From NCBI RefSeq assembly GCF_048820915.1, contig NZ_JBMERR010000009.1, positions 62,001-126,000 on the forward strand: a stretch of DNA of 64,000 nt, in the 5' to 3' direction. A model generated the notes under the pieces. That model did no database searches and was not told the origin of the DNA. It saw nothing but the letters and a program-made list of their open reading frames with translations. The stretch is from Cribrihabitans_A pelagius (GTDB lineage Bacteria; Pseudomonadota; Alphaproteobacteria; Rhodobacterales; Rhodobacteraceae). The position numbers and the translations under genes were made by a program. Shown piece by piece: positions 1 to 7,906 of the stretch (position 1 is its first letter; each line of letters opens with the position of its first letter).

Positions 1-1
1 C

Positions 2-628
2 CTGAAGGCCGCGCGTGACGCGATCAACCAGGTGGAGCTGCCTGGCCGTCTCTACCTGGTCATGACTGGCTCCCATCGCGACAAGCTCTCTGCCCTGGTT
101 CACGACCACCAGGCTCCGTTCTTCGGTGCTGCGATCCGGGATTTCCCGCCGCTCGGCGCCGACTACACCACGGCGGTCGCCGAACACCTGAATGCCAGGT
201 TGTCGCAGAATGCCCGCCTCGATCCTTCGGTGATCGAAGAGGCTTTCGACCAGCTGGGCAGGCGGCCGGAACGTCTGAATGACTGCCTGCGCGACCTCAT
301 TCTGGGCACCGAATTCGGGGAGGACGCGTTGCGGCGCCTCGTTAAAACCCGAATGGAGGCCTCCCGGCAGCAGCTCCTGTCCGAGATTGCTGTCCTAACC
401 CCGCTCCAGCAGGACATCCTGCGGACCATGGCGGAGACCGGAATCGACTTTGCGCCGTTCGCGGAAGCAACCAGAATGGCCCTTGGCTCCGACGGTCAGC
501 CTGCCAGCAAGGGCGCAATCCAGAAGGCGCTTGAGACGCTCCGGGACAAGGGTTTGGTGTGGCGGCCCGGCATCGGGCAGTATGTCCTGGAAAGCGCAGA
601 GCTGGCACTGACGCTGCGCCAAGGTTGA
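2..628 (+). CDS. C-terminal part of an ATP-binding (AAA/P-loop) protein, 5' end outside window
   Basis: The frame is open from base 2 with no start signal, so the gene begins upstream of the window. The visible 200 or so residues lack Walker motifs. They contain the stretch LYLVMTGSHRDKL followed by FFGAAIRDFPPLG, which resembles the sensor region of archaeal-type and AAA_14-like ATPases, where a 'TGS' segment precedes a short list of target residues. The C-terminal half (about residues 110-200) looks like a winged helix of the kind found at the end of such ATPases. Twelve bases after the stop the IS3 remnant begins, so this end may also have been altered by the insertion. The family assignment is by pattern only; the function is unknown, possibly part of a mobile or defence module. 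Confidence 0.6.
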   Translation: MKAARDAINQVELPGRLYLVMTGSHRDKLSALVHDHQAPFFGAAIRDFPPLGADYTTAVAEHLNARLSQNARLDPSVIEEAFDQLGRRPERLNDCLRDLILGTEFGEDALRRLVKTRMEASRQQLLSEIAVLTPLQQDILRTMAETGIDFAPFAEATRMALGSDGQPASKGAIQKALETLRDKGLVWRPGIGQYVLESAELALTLRQG

Positions 629-641
629 TGGGGCGGCGGCG

Positions 642-780
642 TGACCAGATCGGACCGCTGTCTGCGACTGACCGGACGGCTGCGGAAGGCCCGCAAACCG
701 CGCGGACTGACATCCATGACATCACACAGGCGGCGGGTCGGAAAGTTGTCGCGGTGTTCCTCGATGAACCTGAACCTCAT
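642..780 (-). pseudogene. IS3-family transposase OrfB, truncated after about 46 codons
   Basis: The fragment begins MRFRFIEEHRD and runs through VSPRGLRAFRSRP to SRRQRSDLV, which is the typical OrfB N-terminus (HTH_21-type region). After codon 46 the frame continues only into unrelated sequence. The DDE integrase core is absent, so the element cannot move by itself. Confidence 0.8.
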
Positions 781-1052
781 GGCTTTTGGCCCGCGAAGAA
801 CTGCGTTGCCTTTTTTAGGATCTCCCTCTCCTCCTTGAGAATGCGGTTCTCACGTCGAAGCCGTTCATTCTCTTGGGCGAGGCTCAAATCCTCGTTCGAC
901 ACTACGTCAGTGTCTCGGTGTGCCGTGATCCATTTGTTCAGCGTTAACAGACCAACACCAAGATCATCAGCAACCTGTTTGCGTGTCAGTCCGCTGGTCA
1001 ACGCGATCCGCACCGCATCCCGTCGAAATTCGTCCGTCCGTTTCGTGCCCAT
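777..1052 (-). CDS. IS3-family transposase OrfA
   Basis: This 91-residue protein has the standard OrfA layout. A Tnp_1 helix-turn-helix occupies about residues 5-45 (KRTDEFRRDAVRIAL, then LTRKQVADDLGVGLLTLNKW). A leucine-zipper-like coiled coil follows (ENERLRRENRILKEEREILK), ending in the typical KKATQFFAGQ tail. I chose the ATG at 1052 because similarity begins there; the frame is open for seven more codons. OrfA's stop overlaps the orfB ATG (ATGA at 777-780), so translation would be coupled. OrfA alone binds DNA but cannot transpose, and the catalytic partner is truncated here. Confidence 0.9.
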   Translation of the reverse strand: MGTKRTDEFRRDAVRIALTSGLTRKQVADDLGVGLLTLNKWITAHRDTDVVSNEDLSLAQENERLRRENRILKEEREILKKATQFFAGQKP

Positions 1053-1120
1053 AATTCGTCTCCCTCGGCGCAATAAATGCTATCAAAGGAGCGGCATCAA
1101 ACCGCGACAGGTCCAAGCTT

Positions 1121-1300
1121 TCACAGGATCATCAGGTCGATGTCCAAGTGCTCACGGAAATCTCCTGTTGAAAGGGATCCGAACAGCTTGTGCCGAATGC
1201 CCTCGGCGGCCAGTTGGGCATGAATGATCCGCCAGGCGGCTCTCGCCGCCCCCAGATGCAACTGTCTGCGCTGCTCCTGAAGTGCCGCTAAATGCGCCAT
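1121..1300 (-). pseudogene. Nucleotidyltransferase (MNT-type) gene, truncated by the IS
   Basis: Fifty-nine codons remain, starting from the ATG at 1300, which has a strong ribosome site (AAGGAGG) just upstream. The sequence is a helical N-terminus followed by KLFGSLSTGDFREHLDIDLMI, the GS...DxD active-site motif of minimal nucleotidyltransferases. The frame ends two residues after DIDLM because the IS terminal TGTGA supplies a stop codon at 1121-1123. MNT proteins usually pair with HEPN proteins in toxin-antitoxin modules; no HEPN partner is visible here. The pairing is family knowledge, the truncation is read directly. Confidence 0.75.
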
Positions 1301-1422
1301 CCTGGCCTCCTTGCCGCCAAAGTATTGTTCGCTCACAAGAATTGTCAGCGCCAAGTGCATATCCGGGCTCAGAGAAGTGGCTCGATCATATAGGAGCGCG
1401 GCGTGAGGCGCTGCTGATCAGT

Positions 1423-1701
1423 TCAGGAAAGCGCCAGCTCGCTGCAGCGGGCCACCTCAGGCAGACCGCGGCTGGCCCGGAAAGATGCGATCAGCTCCCT
1501 CGCCCAGTCACGCACCTCCGCGGCCGAATTTCCCGCAAGCTCGGGCTTGCCCAGATCGATCACCGGAATACCGGCGGAATTCGCCAGCCGAATTGCCTGG
1601 CCGGTGCCGCCACCCGCCTTTCCTTCAGGAGGCCAACAGATGACGACGCTGGCTGGGACCCTGAAATCCTCTCCGAAGACCCCGTTTCTATTCCGCGCCA
1701 T
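1423..1701 (-). pseudogene. SLOG/DprA-like (Rossmann) protein fragment, N-terminus missing
   Basis: Ninety-two residues can be read. The core ASVVICWPPEGKAGGGTGQAI followed by LANSAGIPVIDLG matches the nucleotide-binding loop of SLOG/DprA-like proteins found in phages and plasmids, where a GGTGQA segment follows a hydrophobic strand. Such proteins normally carry an N-terminal segment of 60 or more residues. Here an in-frame TAG lies nine codons upstream of the first ATG, so that part is lost or out of frame. It lies between the truncated nucleotidyltransferase and tRNA-Ala, consistent with a decayed mobile island. The functional state is doubtful. Confidence 0.5.
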
Positions 1702-1885
1702 CAGGTTGAGGGTACATGGGCCATCCTAGGGTCTGACAGGGGAGAGGGCTGAAAGGCGATCAGCGCGCCAGAGGCTGGGATCACAGCGGGATGGATTTTC
1801 CGAAAGGGAAGAGCATCCGTCTGCGCGGCAGAGGCAAATCCTCTGACGAAAAAGGCAGAACTATCGAGTGCTTTTAAAAGAAGTT

Positions 1886-1961
<76 letters not shown>

Positions 1962-2025
1962 AAACCTGTCCGCTTTTCTGTGCCTGTTCCGTTTCCGGTG
2001 CGGCCCGTCTTGCGGTGTGAGCGTC

Positions 2026-2053
2026 GTTTAAGGGACGGCGGCGCGGGCTGCAA
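2026..2053 (-). promoter_or_regulatory. Candidate sigma-70 promoter for tRNA-Ala
   Basis: On the minus strand TTGCAG (-35, 2053-2048) is followed after 16 bases by TTAAAC (-10, 2031-2026). The predicted start lies about 55-60 bases upstream of the tRNA. The match is moderate and no other candidate was seen in this 180-base gap. Confidence 0.4.
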
Positions 2054-2143
2054 GCGGAAAATGCGCCATCGTCCGATTTTTTTCAGACCGCCCGAAGCGG
2101 CGGCGCGGGAGAGGCGCGCGGCCTCTCCGCCCGAGGCTGTGCC

Positions 2144-2470
2144 TCAGGTTTCGTCCTCGTCGGAGGACATATCGGCGATTTCGTCGAGGGAGACGTTGTC
2201 CTCGTCGTCGTCATCGTCCAGGACGTCATCGCCCAGGTCCATGTCGACCGCGTCATCATCCTCCAGCACCGCGTCGTCGCCCGGGATGGTCTCCTTGGAC
2301 TTTGCGCTCGCGGCGTCTTCGCGGTCGGCCGCGATCATCCGGCTCTTGCCGGTTTCCAGCTCCACGACCTCGCCCGTGTAGGGGCTGACGATCGGGTTTT
2401 TGTTCAGGTCATAAAAGCGCTTGCCAGTTGTGGGGCAAACGCGCTTTACACCCCATTCTTCCTTGGGCAT
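2144..2470 (-). CDS. TIGR02300 family protein (FYDLN acid family)
   Basis: This 108-residue protein begins MPKEEWGVKRVCPTTGKRFY and continues with the diagnostic FYDLNKNPIVSPYTGEVV motif. The C-terminal half is extremely acidic, with runs of Asp such as LDDDDDEDN. This zinc-ribbon-like N-terminus plus acidic tail defines TIGR02300, a family restricted to alphaproteobacteria whose biochemical role is unknown. Only one of the usual ribbon cysteines is seen (CPTTG). It is divergent from the metallopeptidase gene, with 99 bases between the start codons. Confidence 0.9.
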   Translation of the reverse strand: MPKEEWGVKRVCPTTGKRFYDLNKNPIVSPYTGEVVELETGKSRMIAADREDAASAKSKETIPGDDAVLEDDDAVDMDLGDDVLDDDDDEDNVSLDEIADMSSDEDET

Positions 2471-2569
2471 GTGGGTCCCCTTGATTTACTGGTGAGTCGT
2501 ATCGACGATTCCGGTGCCTTGCCATATGAGGGTGGCACTGTCAAAGCCTTTGCCCGGAGGGAGCCCCGC

Positions 2570-3289
2570 GTGAGCCGACACCATCTGCCCGGTGATCCGC
2601 CGGTGCCGCTGACCCTGCGCCGCTCGCCCCGCGCGCGCCGCATCAGCCTGCGGATCTCCTCGCTCGACGGGCGTGTGACCCTTACCCTGCCGCAGTCGCT
2701 GCCGACGGAGGCGGCGCTGGCTTTTGCCGCAGAGAAAGAAGACTGGATCCGCACCCATCTGGCCCGCCACCCGGCGCCGGCCGAGGCGGCCTTCGGCGCC
2801 ACGCTGCCGGTCGGCGGGGAAGAGCGGCGGCTGGAGCGGGCGCCCGGCAAACGGGTGCTCCTGGAGCCGGGGCGGCTGGCGGTGCCGCCCGGGGCGGACG
2901 GGGCGCTGGCGGGGCGGGTGCTGCAGCGTTACTTGCGCGAACTGGCCCGCGCGCGGCTCGCCGAAGCTTCGGACACTTACGCGGCGCGGCTGGGCCGCCG
3001 CTACAGCCGTCTGACGCTGCGCGATACCCGCTCGCGCTGGGGCTCCTGCACCGCGGAGGGTGCGCTGATGTATTCCTGGCGGCTGGTGCTGGCGCCGCCT
3101 GCGGTGCTGCGCTACGTCGCCGCGCATGAGGTCGCGCATCTGGCCGAGATGAACCATTCCGCCGCCTTCTGGGCCACGGTGGAGCGTATCCACGGGTCCT
3201 ATCAGGCGCCGCGCGGCTGGCTGCGGGAAAACGGCGCCAGCCTGCACCGCTACCGCTTCGGGCCTGAGGCGGGCGAGAGCGGCGGCTGA
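2570..3289 (+). CDS. YgjP/DUF45-type metal-dependent hydrolase
   Basis: The 239-residue protein has the zinc-metallopeptidase motif AAHEVAHLAEMNH near residue 185 (HExxH plus a downstream His), preceded by the family signature SRWGSCTAEG. This is the layout of the YgjP/SprT-like M48 superfamily, a cytoplasmic family of unclear substrate. I prefer the GTG at 2570 because CCCGGAGGG lies 8 bases upstream; an upstream GTG at 2471 also keeps the frame open but would overlap the promoter space of the divergent TIGR02300 gene. It is a single gene with no obvious operon partner. Confidence 0.85.
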   Translation: MSRHHLPGDPPVPLTLRRSPRARRISLRISSLDGRVTLTLPQSLPTEAALAFAAEKEDWIRTHLARHPAPAEAAFGATLPVGGEERRLERAPGKRVLLEPGRLAVPPGADGALAGRVLQRYLRELARARLAEASDTYAARLGRRYSRLTLRDTRSRWGSCTAEGALMYSWRLVLAPPAVLRYVAAHEVAHLAEMNHSAAFWATVERIHGSYQAPRGWLRENGASLHRYRFGPEAGESGG

Positions 3290-3394
3290 GGCGGCCGCGA
3301 CTGGCGCCCGCCCGCCGATGCCGCTTCCGGGCATGCCTGCGCCTCCCTGCGCAGTTGACCGCGGCGCGATTTGTGATCACTTCAAGGGATGAAC

Positions 3395-4042
3395 ATGTCT
3401 GCACGCTCCTCTTCCGACGCCGCGCCCTCGGCGCATGACCGGGTCTACAGAACCCTGCGCACCCGCATCATGCATGGCGACATCGCCCCCGGCGAGGCGC
3501 TCACGCTGCGCGGCATCGGCCGCGAGTTCGGCGTCTCGATGACCCCGGCACGGGAGGCAGTGCGGCGGCTGGCGGCGGAAGGCGCGCTGTTCCTGTCCTC
3601 TTCGGGCCGGGTCTCCACCCCCGAACTCACCAACGAGCGGATCGAGGAGCTGGCGGCGCTGCGCGCTCTGCTGGAGGTGGAGCTGGCCAGCCGCGCCCTG
3701 CCGCGCGCCCATATGGCGCTGATCGACCGGCTGACCGCGATCAATGCCACTGTGGCCGAGATGGTCTCCAAACGCGATGCGGTGGGCTATATCCGCACCA
3801 ACCTGGAGTTCCACCGCGCGCTTTACCTGCGGGCGCAGGCGCCGGCGATGCTGGCGATGGCAGAGACGGTCTGGCTGCAGCTTGGCCCCACCATGCGCGC
3901 GCTCTACGGCCGCCTGCGCCGCACCGAGCCGCCGCAGAACCACAAACTGATCATCGCGGCGCTGAAGGCGGGCGACGAGCCAGGACTGCGGCTGGCGGTG
4001 CGCTCGGACGTGACGCAGGGCTTGCGGATGCTGGCGGGGTAG
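3395..4042 (+). CDS. GntR-family transcriptional regulator (FCD subfamily)
   Basis: The 215-residue protein has an N-terminal winged helix (about residues 10-75; RGIGREFGVSMTPAREAVRRL is the recognition region). A helical FCD effector domain follows (about 85-210), with the expected metal-site residues in the ASRAL, EFHRALY and NHKLI segments. FCD regulators usually respond to small organic acids and repress nearby transport or catabolic genes; the neighbour here is a DUF1206 membrane protein transcribed convergently, so no target is evident. The ATG at 3395 is preferred over the ATG at 3389 because the AAGGG ribosome site touches the latter. Confidence 0.9.
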   Translation: MSARSSSDAAPSAHDRVYRTLRTRIMHGDIAPGEALTLRGIGREFGVSMTPAREAVRRLAAEGALFLSSSGRVSTPELTNERIEELAALRALLEVELASRALPRAHMALIDRLTAINATVAEMVSKRDAVGYIRTNLEFHRALYLRAQAPAMLAMAETVWLQLGPTMRALYGRLRRTEPPQNHKLIIAALKAGDEPGLRLAVRSDVTQGLRMLAG

Positions 4043-4052
4043 CGGGGGCGCC

Positions 4053-4931
4053 TCAGCTTGCCTTCTCCAGCGCGTCCCGCAGGGTTTCGGTGGTGCGGTC
4101 CGTGGCCTTGGGCACGATGCGGTAGAGCGCATTGACGAAGCAGAACAGCGCAAAGCCCAGGAGTCCCAGGCACAAGGCGGTCACCAGCACGCGGCCGTAG
4201 GCCTTGGTGTAGAGCCATTCGAAGGCACTGCCCATGCCGCCCGCAGAAGCGCTGGAGGCTGACAGCGCCGCCTGCAGGATCAGCACGCCAATAATGGCGA
4301 CCACCACACCATGCGCCGCAAGCCCTGCCTTAAGCGCGGCGTTCATGTGCATCGTCGCCGGATTGGCCTGCAGGTGATTGCGATAGCTTTCGGTCCAGGC
4401 CTTGTAGACATAGTAGCCGCCGGTCCCGATCGTCAGCACCCCGGCCACCGCGAGGGCAGTCTGCCCGCCAGGCGTGCCGAGGACGGTGCCCAGGTAGCTG
4501 CTATTGCCACCAGAAGCATTGCCGGAGCCCATGATGACGGTGAGGGCCAGCCCGCCAAGCGCCAGATGCACGATCCCGGTCGCGATCATGCCCGCCCGGG
4601 CTACAAGCCCCTTGGCACCGCTGCCGTAGGCCTCCAGATCCCAGAAGCTGTCGATCAAGCGCCAGACCGCATAGGCAAAGAGGCCGATGGCGATCAGCAC
4701 GATCACCGCGGTGCCCCAGCCGCCCTGCAGCCACTCCAGCGCCGCCGCGGTGCCCTTGGCCTCGCCGCCTCGCCAGATCGAGTAGAGCGACACACCCGCC
4801 ACCGCCAGGTAGACCAGCGCCCGTCCGGCGTAGCCAAGGCGCATCATCGGCACCGCCCAGGCGAAGTCGTCAGGGTTCACGCCCTCAAGGCGCTTGCGGC
4901 GGGCGTCTGACGACAGGCTGTCGGCTGGCAT
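4053..4931 (-). CDS. DUF1206 domain-containing membrane protein
   Basis: The 292-residue protein contains six predicted transmembrane helices arranged as three repeats of a two-helix unit, each starting with an RLGYAGRALVYLAVAGVSLY-like segment (near residues 30, 110 and 205). This threefold repeat is the hallmark of DUF1206. No catalytic motif is visible and the function is unknown. The gene converges with the GntR regulator, separated by 10 bases. Confidence 0.88.
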   Translation of the reverse strand: MPADSLSSDARRKRLEGVNPDDFAWAVPMMRLGYAGRALVYLAVAGVSLYSIWRGGEAKGTAAALEWLQGGWGTAVIVLIAIGLFAYAVWRLIDSFWDLEAYGSGAKGLVARAGMIATGIVHLALGGLALTVIMGSGNASGGNSSYLGTVLGTPGGQTALAVAGVLTIGTGGYYVYKAWTESYRNHLQANPATMHMNAALKAGLAAHGVVVAIIGVLILQAALSASSASAGGMGSAFEWLYTKAYGRVLVTALCLGLLGFALFCFVNALYRIVPKATDRTTETLRDALEKAS

Positions 4932-5537
4932 GGCGGAATTCTCCGGAAAAGTCAGGTGTATTGCTCATAAGGACAATGCGCGAACGGCAGAAATGTTCCC
5001 GCCGGATGGCTTGGCCCAAGCCTGCAAAGCCCGGCGCCAAGGCGGAGGTTCCGTGCACATCCTGTACCCCGGCGCTGGCGCCGGCTGGCATCCGCGGCGT
5101 GCCGTTCAGGACGCATGCACCTGTGAAGCGCCGCTGAACGGCCGGGAGAGGACCTCGGCCAACGTCCCGGCCGCGCGTCCGGGCAGTGGAAGGCCACCGG
5201 CCCCCTGAGCAAAAGCAGGCATCCGGAGAGCGGCCGCAACTGTATCTCCGCGCGCATGCAGAGAAGTCGGGGCCTGGGCTGGTATTTCGGCGGATTGATG
5301 GTGAAGGCACAACTCAGTGGGGCCGGCCGCCAGAAACGACCGGCGCCGAAACTCGCTCCGCCTTTTCGCGTCCTCTGCTTCCAGCGTGTCCACGGTCACC
5401 AGCAGCGCGGAGGGCCGAAGAAATCACGGCTGCTGAGGCGGCTTCGGCCGCCTCAGCCAGACTTAAGGCGCCGGTCCCGCCTCAGGGGTGGGGCGCCAGC
5501 CGGGCAGCTTTTGAAGCGGGGCAGGGAGCCTCGCCGC
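4932..5537. other. 606-base gap without a supported gene
   Basis: Several frames are open here but none has a family signature or ribosome site. The only clear structure is a UUCG-capped hairpin at 5432-5457. The first 60 bases presumably hold the promoter of the DUF1206 gene. Confidence 0.6.
5432..5457. repeat. Perfect hairpin with UUCG tetraloop
   Basis: An 11-bp perfect stem (GCTGAGGCGGC pairing with GCCGCCTCAGC) is closed by TTCG, an exceptionally stable tetraloop when transcribed on the plus strand. No T-tract follows on either strand. It lies 80 bases past the end of the dodecin gene and may be an RNA 3'-end structure. Confidence 0.6.
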
Positions 5538-5741
5538 TTAATCGTCCAGAACAAAGGTCACGGCAAGGTTCACCCGGAAGTGGGTGACCTTGCCGTTTTG
5601 GACATCGACGTTTTGGTCCTTGACCCAAGCGCTCTTGATATCGCGCAGAGTCTTGGAGGCGCGTTCGATCCCTTGCTTGACGGCATCGTCAAAGCTCTCG
5701 GTCGAAGTTGCGGAAATCTCGGTAACGCGTGCGACACTCAT
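5538..5741 (-). CDS. Dodecin family protein
   Basis: The 67-residue protein (MSVARVTEISATSTESFDDA) has the complete dodecin length and the pattern of one helix and three strands, including the conserved SWVKDQ-like segment (here SAWVKDQNVDVQNGKV) whose Trp stacks on flavin. Dodecins form dodecameric cytoplasmic shells that store flavin. It stands alone, with accA downstream on the same strand after about 180 bases in the opposite sense of reading, so it is not an operon member. Confidence 0.93.
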   Translation of the reverse strand: MSVARVTEISATSTESFDDAVKQGIERASKTLRDIKSAWVKDQNVDVQNGKVTHFRVNLAVTFVLDD

Positions 5742-5889
5742 GGTGCCCTCCTTTCCCTCGCCCTCTGCCCCTGAAATGGGGCTTCAAGGCAGCTTCCATA
5801 GTGCGCCCGTTGACGTGATGCGTCAAACGTCCCTGTGCAGCCGGTGCGCAGGGCGATGGGGGCAGCACGCGCGACCGGTCCTCACACGG

Positions 5890-5913
5890 AAAAAGCCCGG
5901 CACGGGGCCGGGC
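5890..5913 (-). terminator. Rho-independent terminator of accA
   Basis: On the minus strand a 7-bp stem GCCCGGC/GCCGGGC with a 5-base loop is followed by a run of five T. It lies 30 bases past the accA stop. Confidence 0.85.
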
Positions 5914-5943
5914 ATTTGCAGTCACCAGATCATAATGGGTGGC

Positions 5944-6906
5944 TTAGGCCGCCAGCCCCTTGGAGCCGATGTCGAGGAACTTCTGGCGCCGGTCCTTGAT
6001 TAGCGCCGCCGCGTCCTTGCCGGAGAGTTCCTCCAGCATCTCCTGCAACGCTGCCTGGACCGAGGCCATCGCCGCTTTCGGGGCGCGGTGGGCGCCGCCC
6101 AGCGGTTCCGGGATAATGCGGTCGGCCACGCCCAGCTTCTTGAGGTCCTGCGCGGTCAGCCGCAGCGCCTCGGCCGCTTCGCGCATCTTCTCGGCGTCCT
6201 TCCACAGGATCGAGGCGCAGCCCTCTGGGCTGATCACCGAGTAGATCGAATGCTCCAGCATTGCCACGCGGTTGGCGGTCGCAAAGGCCACCGCCCCGCC
6301 GGAGCCGCCTTCGCCGATGATGACCGAGATCAGCGGCACGCCGATCTTCAGGCACATCTCGGTCGAGCGCGCGATCGCCTCGGACTGGCCGCGCTCCTCG
6401 GCGCCCTTGCCGGGGTAGGCGCCGGCCGTGTCGACCAGGGTGATCACCGGCAGCTTGAACCGGCCCGCCATCTCCATCAGCCGCACCGCCTTGCGGTAGC
6501 CTTCGGGGCGGGCCATGCCGAAGTTGCGCTCGATCCGGGACTTGGTGTCGGAGCCCTTCTCGTGGCCGATCACCATCACCGGCTGATCGTTGAGGCGCGC
6601 GAGGCCCCCCATCACCGCCAGATCATCGGCAAAATTGCGGTCGCCCGCGAGCGGTGTGAACTCGGTGAACAGCGCCTCGACGTAATCCTTGCAATGCGGC
6701 CGCTCGGGGTGGCGCGCGACCTGGCATTTGCGCCAGGGGGTGAGCTCCTTGTAGAGGTCCTTGAGCAGCTGTGCCGCCTTGGCGTCCAGCGCCTTGGCCT
6801 CGTCGGCCACGTCCATTTCCTCGTTCGCGCGCGCCAGCGCCCGCAGCTCTTCCGCCTTGCCTTCGATCTCGGCCAGCGGTTTTTCGAATTCCAGATACTG
6901 GGTCAT
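5944..6906 (-). CDS. accA: Acetyl-CoA carboxylase carboxyltransferase subunit alpha
   Basis: The 320-residue protein starts MTQYLEFEKPLAEIEGKAEE, the usual AccA coiled N-terminus. The carboxyltransferase core contains VDTAGAYPGKGAEERGQ and GEGGSGGAVAFA, which form the oxyanion holes and the acyl-CoA site. With AccD it transfers CO2 from carboxybiotin to acetyl-CoA, the first committed step of fatty acid synthesis. Length and all core motifs are normal. accD is not in this window, as is usual for alphaproteobacteria. It is transcribed alone with a terminator directly downstream. Confidence 0.97.
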   Translation of the reverse strand: MTQYLEFEKPLAEIEGKAEELRALARANEEMDVADEAKALDAKAAQLLKDLYKELTPWRKCQVARHPERPHCKDYVEALFTEFTPLAGDRNFADDLAVMGGLARLNDQPVMVIGHEKGSDTKSRIERNFGMARPEGYRKAVRLMEMAGRFKLPVITLVDTAGAYPGKGAEERGQSEAIARSTEMCLKIGVPLISVIIGEGGSGGAVAFATANRVAMLEHSIYSVISPEGCASILWKDAEKMREAAEALRLTAQDLKKLGVADRIIPEPLGGAHRAPKAAMASVQAALQEMLEELSGKDAAALIKDRRQKFLDIGSKGLAA

Positions 6907-7031
6907 GTCGCCTCTGCTCTGCAGGTTTGCCGTTATATGGCCTTACGCGCCGACAGATGCAACTCAGCAAGATTTGTGATCTCCTGCCGTGGCATCACGA
7001 TGGGGCAGAGAGCAAAGCGGAGAGGCCGGGC

Positions 7032-7863
7032 ATGGCAGCCACATACGAAGACCGGATCCTGCGGGTTCTGACCCATATCCACGACCACCCGGACGGGAAC
7101 CTGTCGCTGAATGCGCTGGCGGATGTGGCGGCGATGCCGCGCTTCCACTGGCACCGGGTGTTCCGCGCCCTGACCGGCGAGACCTGCGCCCAGGCGGTGC
7201 GCCGCATCCGGCTGCATCGGGCGGCCACCTGGCTGGTGCAGGGCGGTCAGCCGCTGGCCGAAGTCGCGGCGCAGGCGGGTTATCCCAACCCCGGCAGCTT
7301 CTCGCGCGCTTTCTGCGAAGCCTATGGCAGCAGTCCCGCTGCCTACCGTCGCGCGGAGCGCCTGGCGCTGCCCGGCCCCGCCTTCAAAACAGGAAGCTAT
7401 ACCATGCATGACGTGACTTTGCGAAACGAACCCTCGCGCCGCCTGGCGGGCCTCCCCCACCGGGGGGGCTTATGAGGAAATTGGCAGGAGTTTCGAGGCT
7501 CTCGGCGCCATTTGCGATTCCCGCGGTCTCTGGCCCCAGGCCGGGGCCGCGCTCGGCGTCTATTTCGACAGCCCCGATAACGTCCCCGCGGGTGATCTGC
7601 GCAGCTTTGCCGGGGCGGAATTCCGTGGCGATCTGCCGGAGGGGCTGGAGGAGATGCAGCTAGCTGGCGGCAAAACTGCCGTGCTGACCTTCAAGGGGCC
7701 CTATCCGGGCCTGGCCGCCGCCTATCACAGCCTGTTCGGCAATTAGCTGCCGCAGTCGGGCGAAGAGCCGGCCGATGAACCCTGTTACGAGATCTACCTG
7801 AACGACCCCCGCAATACCGCGCCGGGCGAGCTTGTGACCGAGATCTGCCTGCCGCTGAGGTGA
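7032..7863 (+). pseudogene. AraC-family regulator with GyrI-like domain, inactivated by frameshift and stop
   Basis: The first 147 codons encode a double AraC helix-turn-helix (FHWHRVFRALTG, then AAQAGYPNPGSFSRAF). The frame then fails at a run of seven G at 7462-7468: with six G it would continue as AYEEIGRSFEALG and on through a GyrI-like effector domain. In that restored frame an in-frame TAG at 7744-7746 interrupts the sequence FGN*LPQSGEEPADEP, where homologues normally have Trp (TGG). The frame then runs to a natural stop at 7861. Both lesions are read directly. Intact relatives sense small hydrophobic ligands. A truncated protein with only the DNA-binding domain could still be made. 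Confidence 0.88.
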
Positions 7864-7906
7864 CCCGCGCCCCGCGCCCGTCCCTGGCCGGGGCGGGCGT
7901 TTGCCG

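Larger units (their letters stand above)
640..1125 (-). mobile_element. IS3-family insertion sequence remnant (5' end, orfA and start of orfB)
   Basis: On the minus strand the element starts with TGTGAAAGCTTGGACC at 1125, carries a complete orfA, and then about 46 codons of orfB before the similarity stops near 642. The 3' four fifths of orfB and the second terminal repeat are missing. The left end lies inside a nucleotidyltransferase gene; the broken end abuts the stop of the ATPase gene at 628. The exact terminal repeat is inferred from the point where the nucleotidyltransferase frame is interrupted. Confidence 0.75.

Noticed and set aside
7472..7663. A 63-codon frame starting inside the AraC pseudogene
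   Set aside because: It is in neither the DNA-binding nor the GyrI frame and encodes no recognisable sequence.
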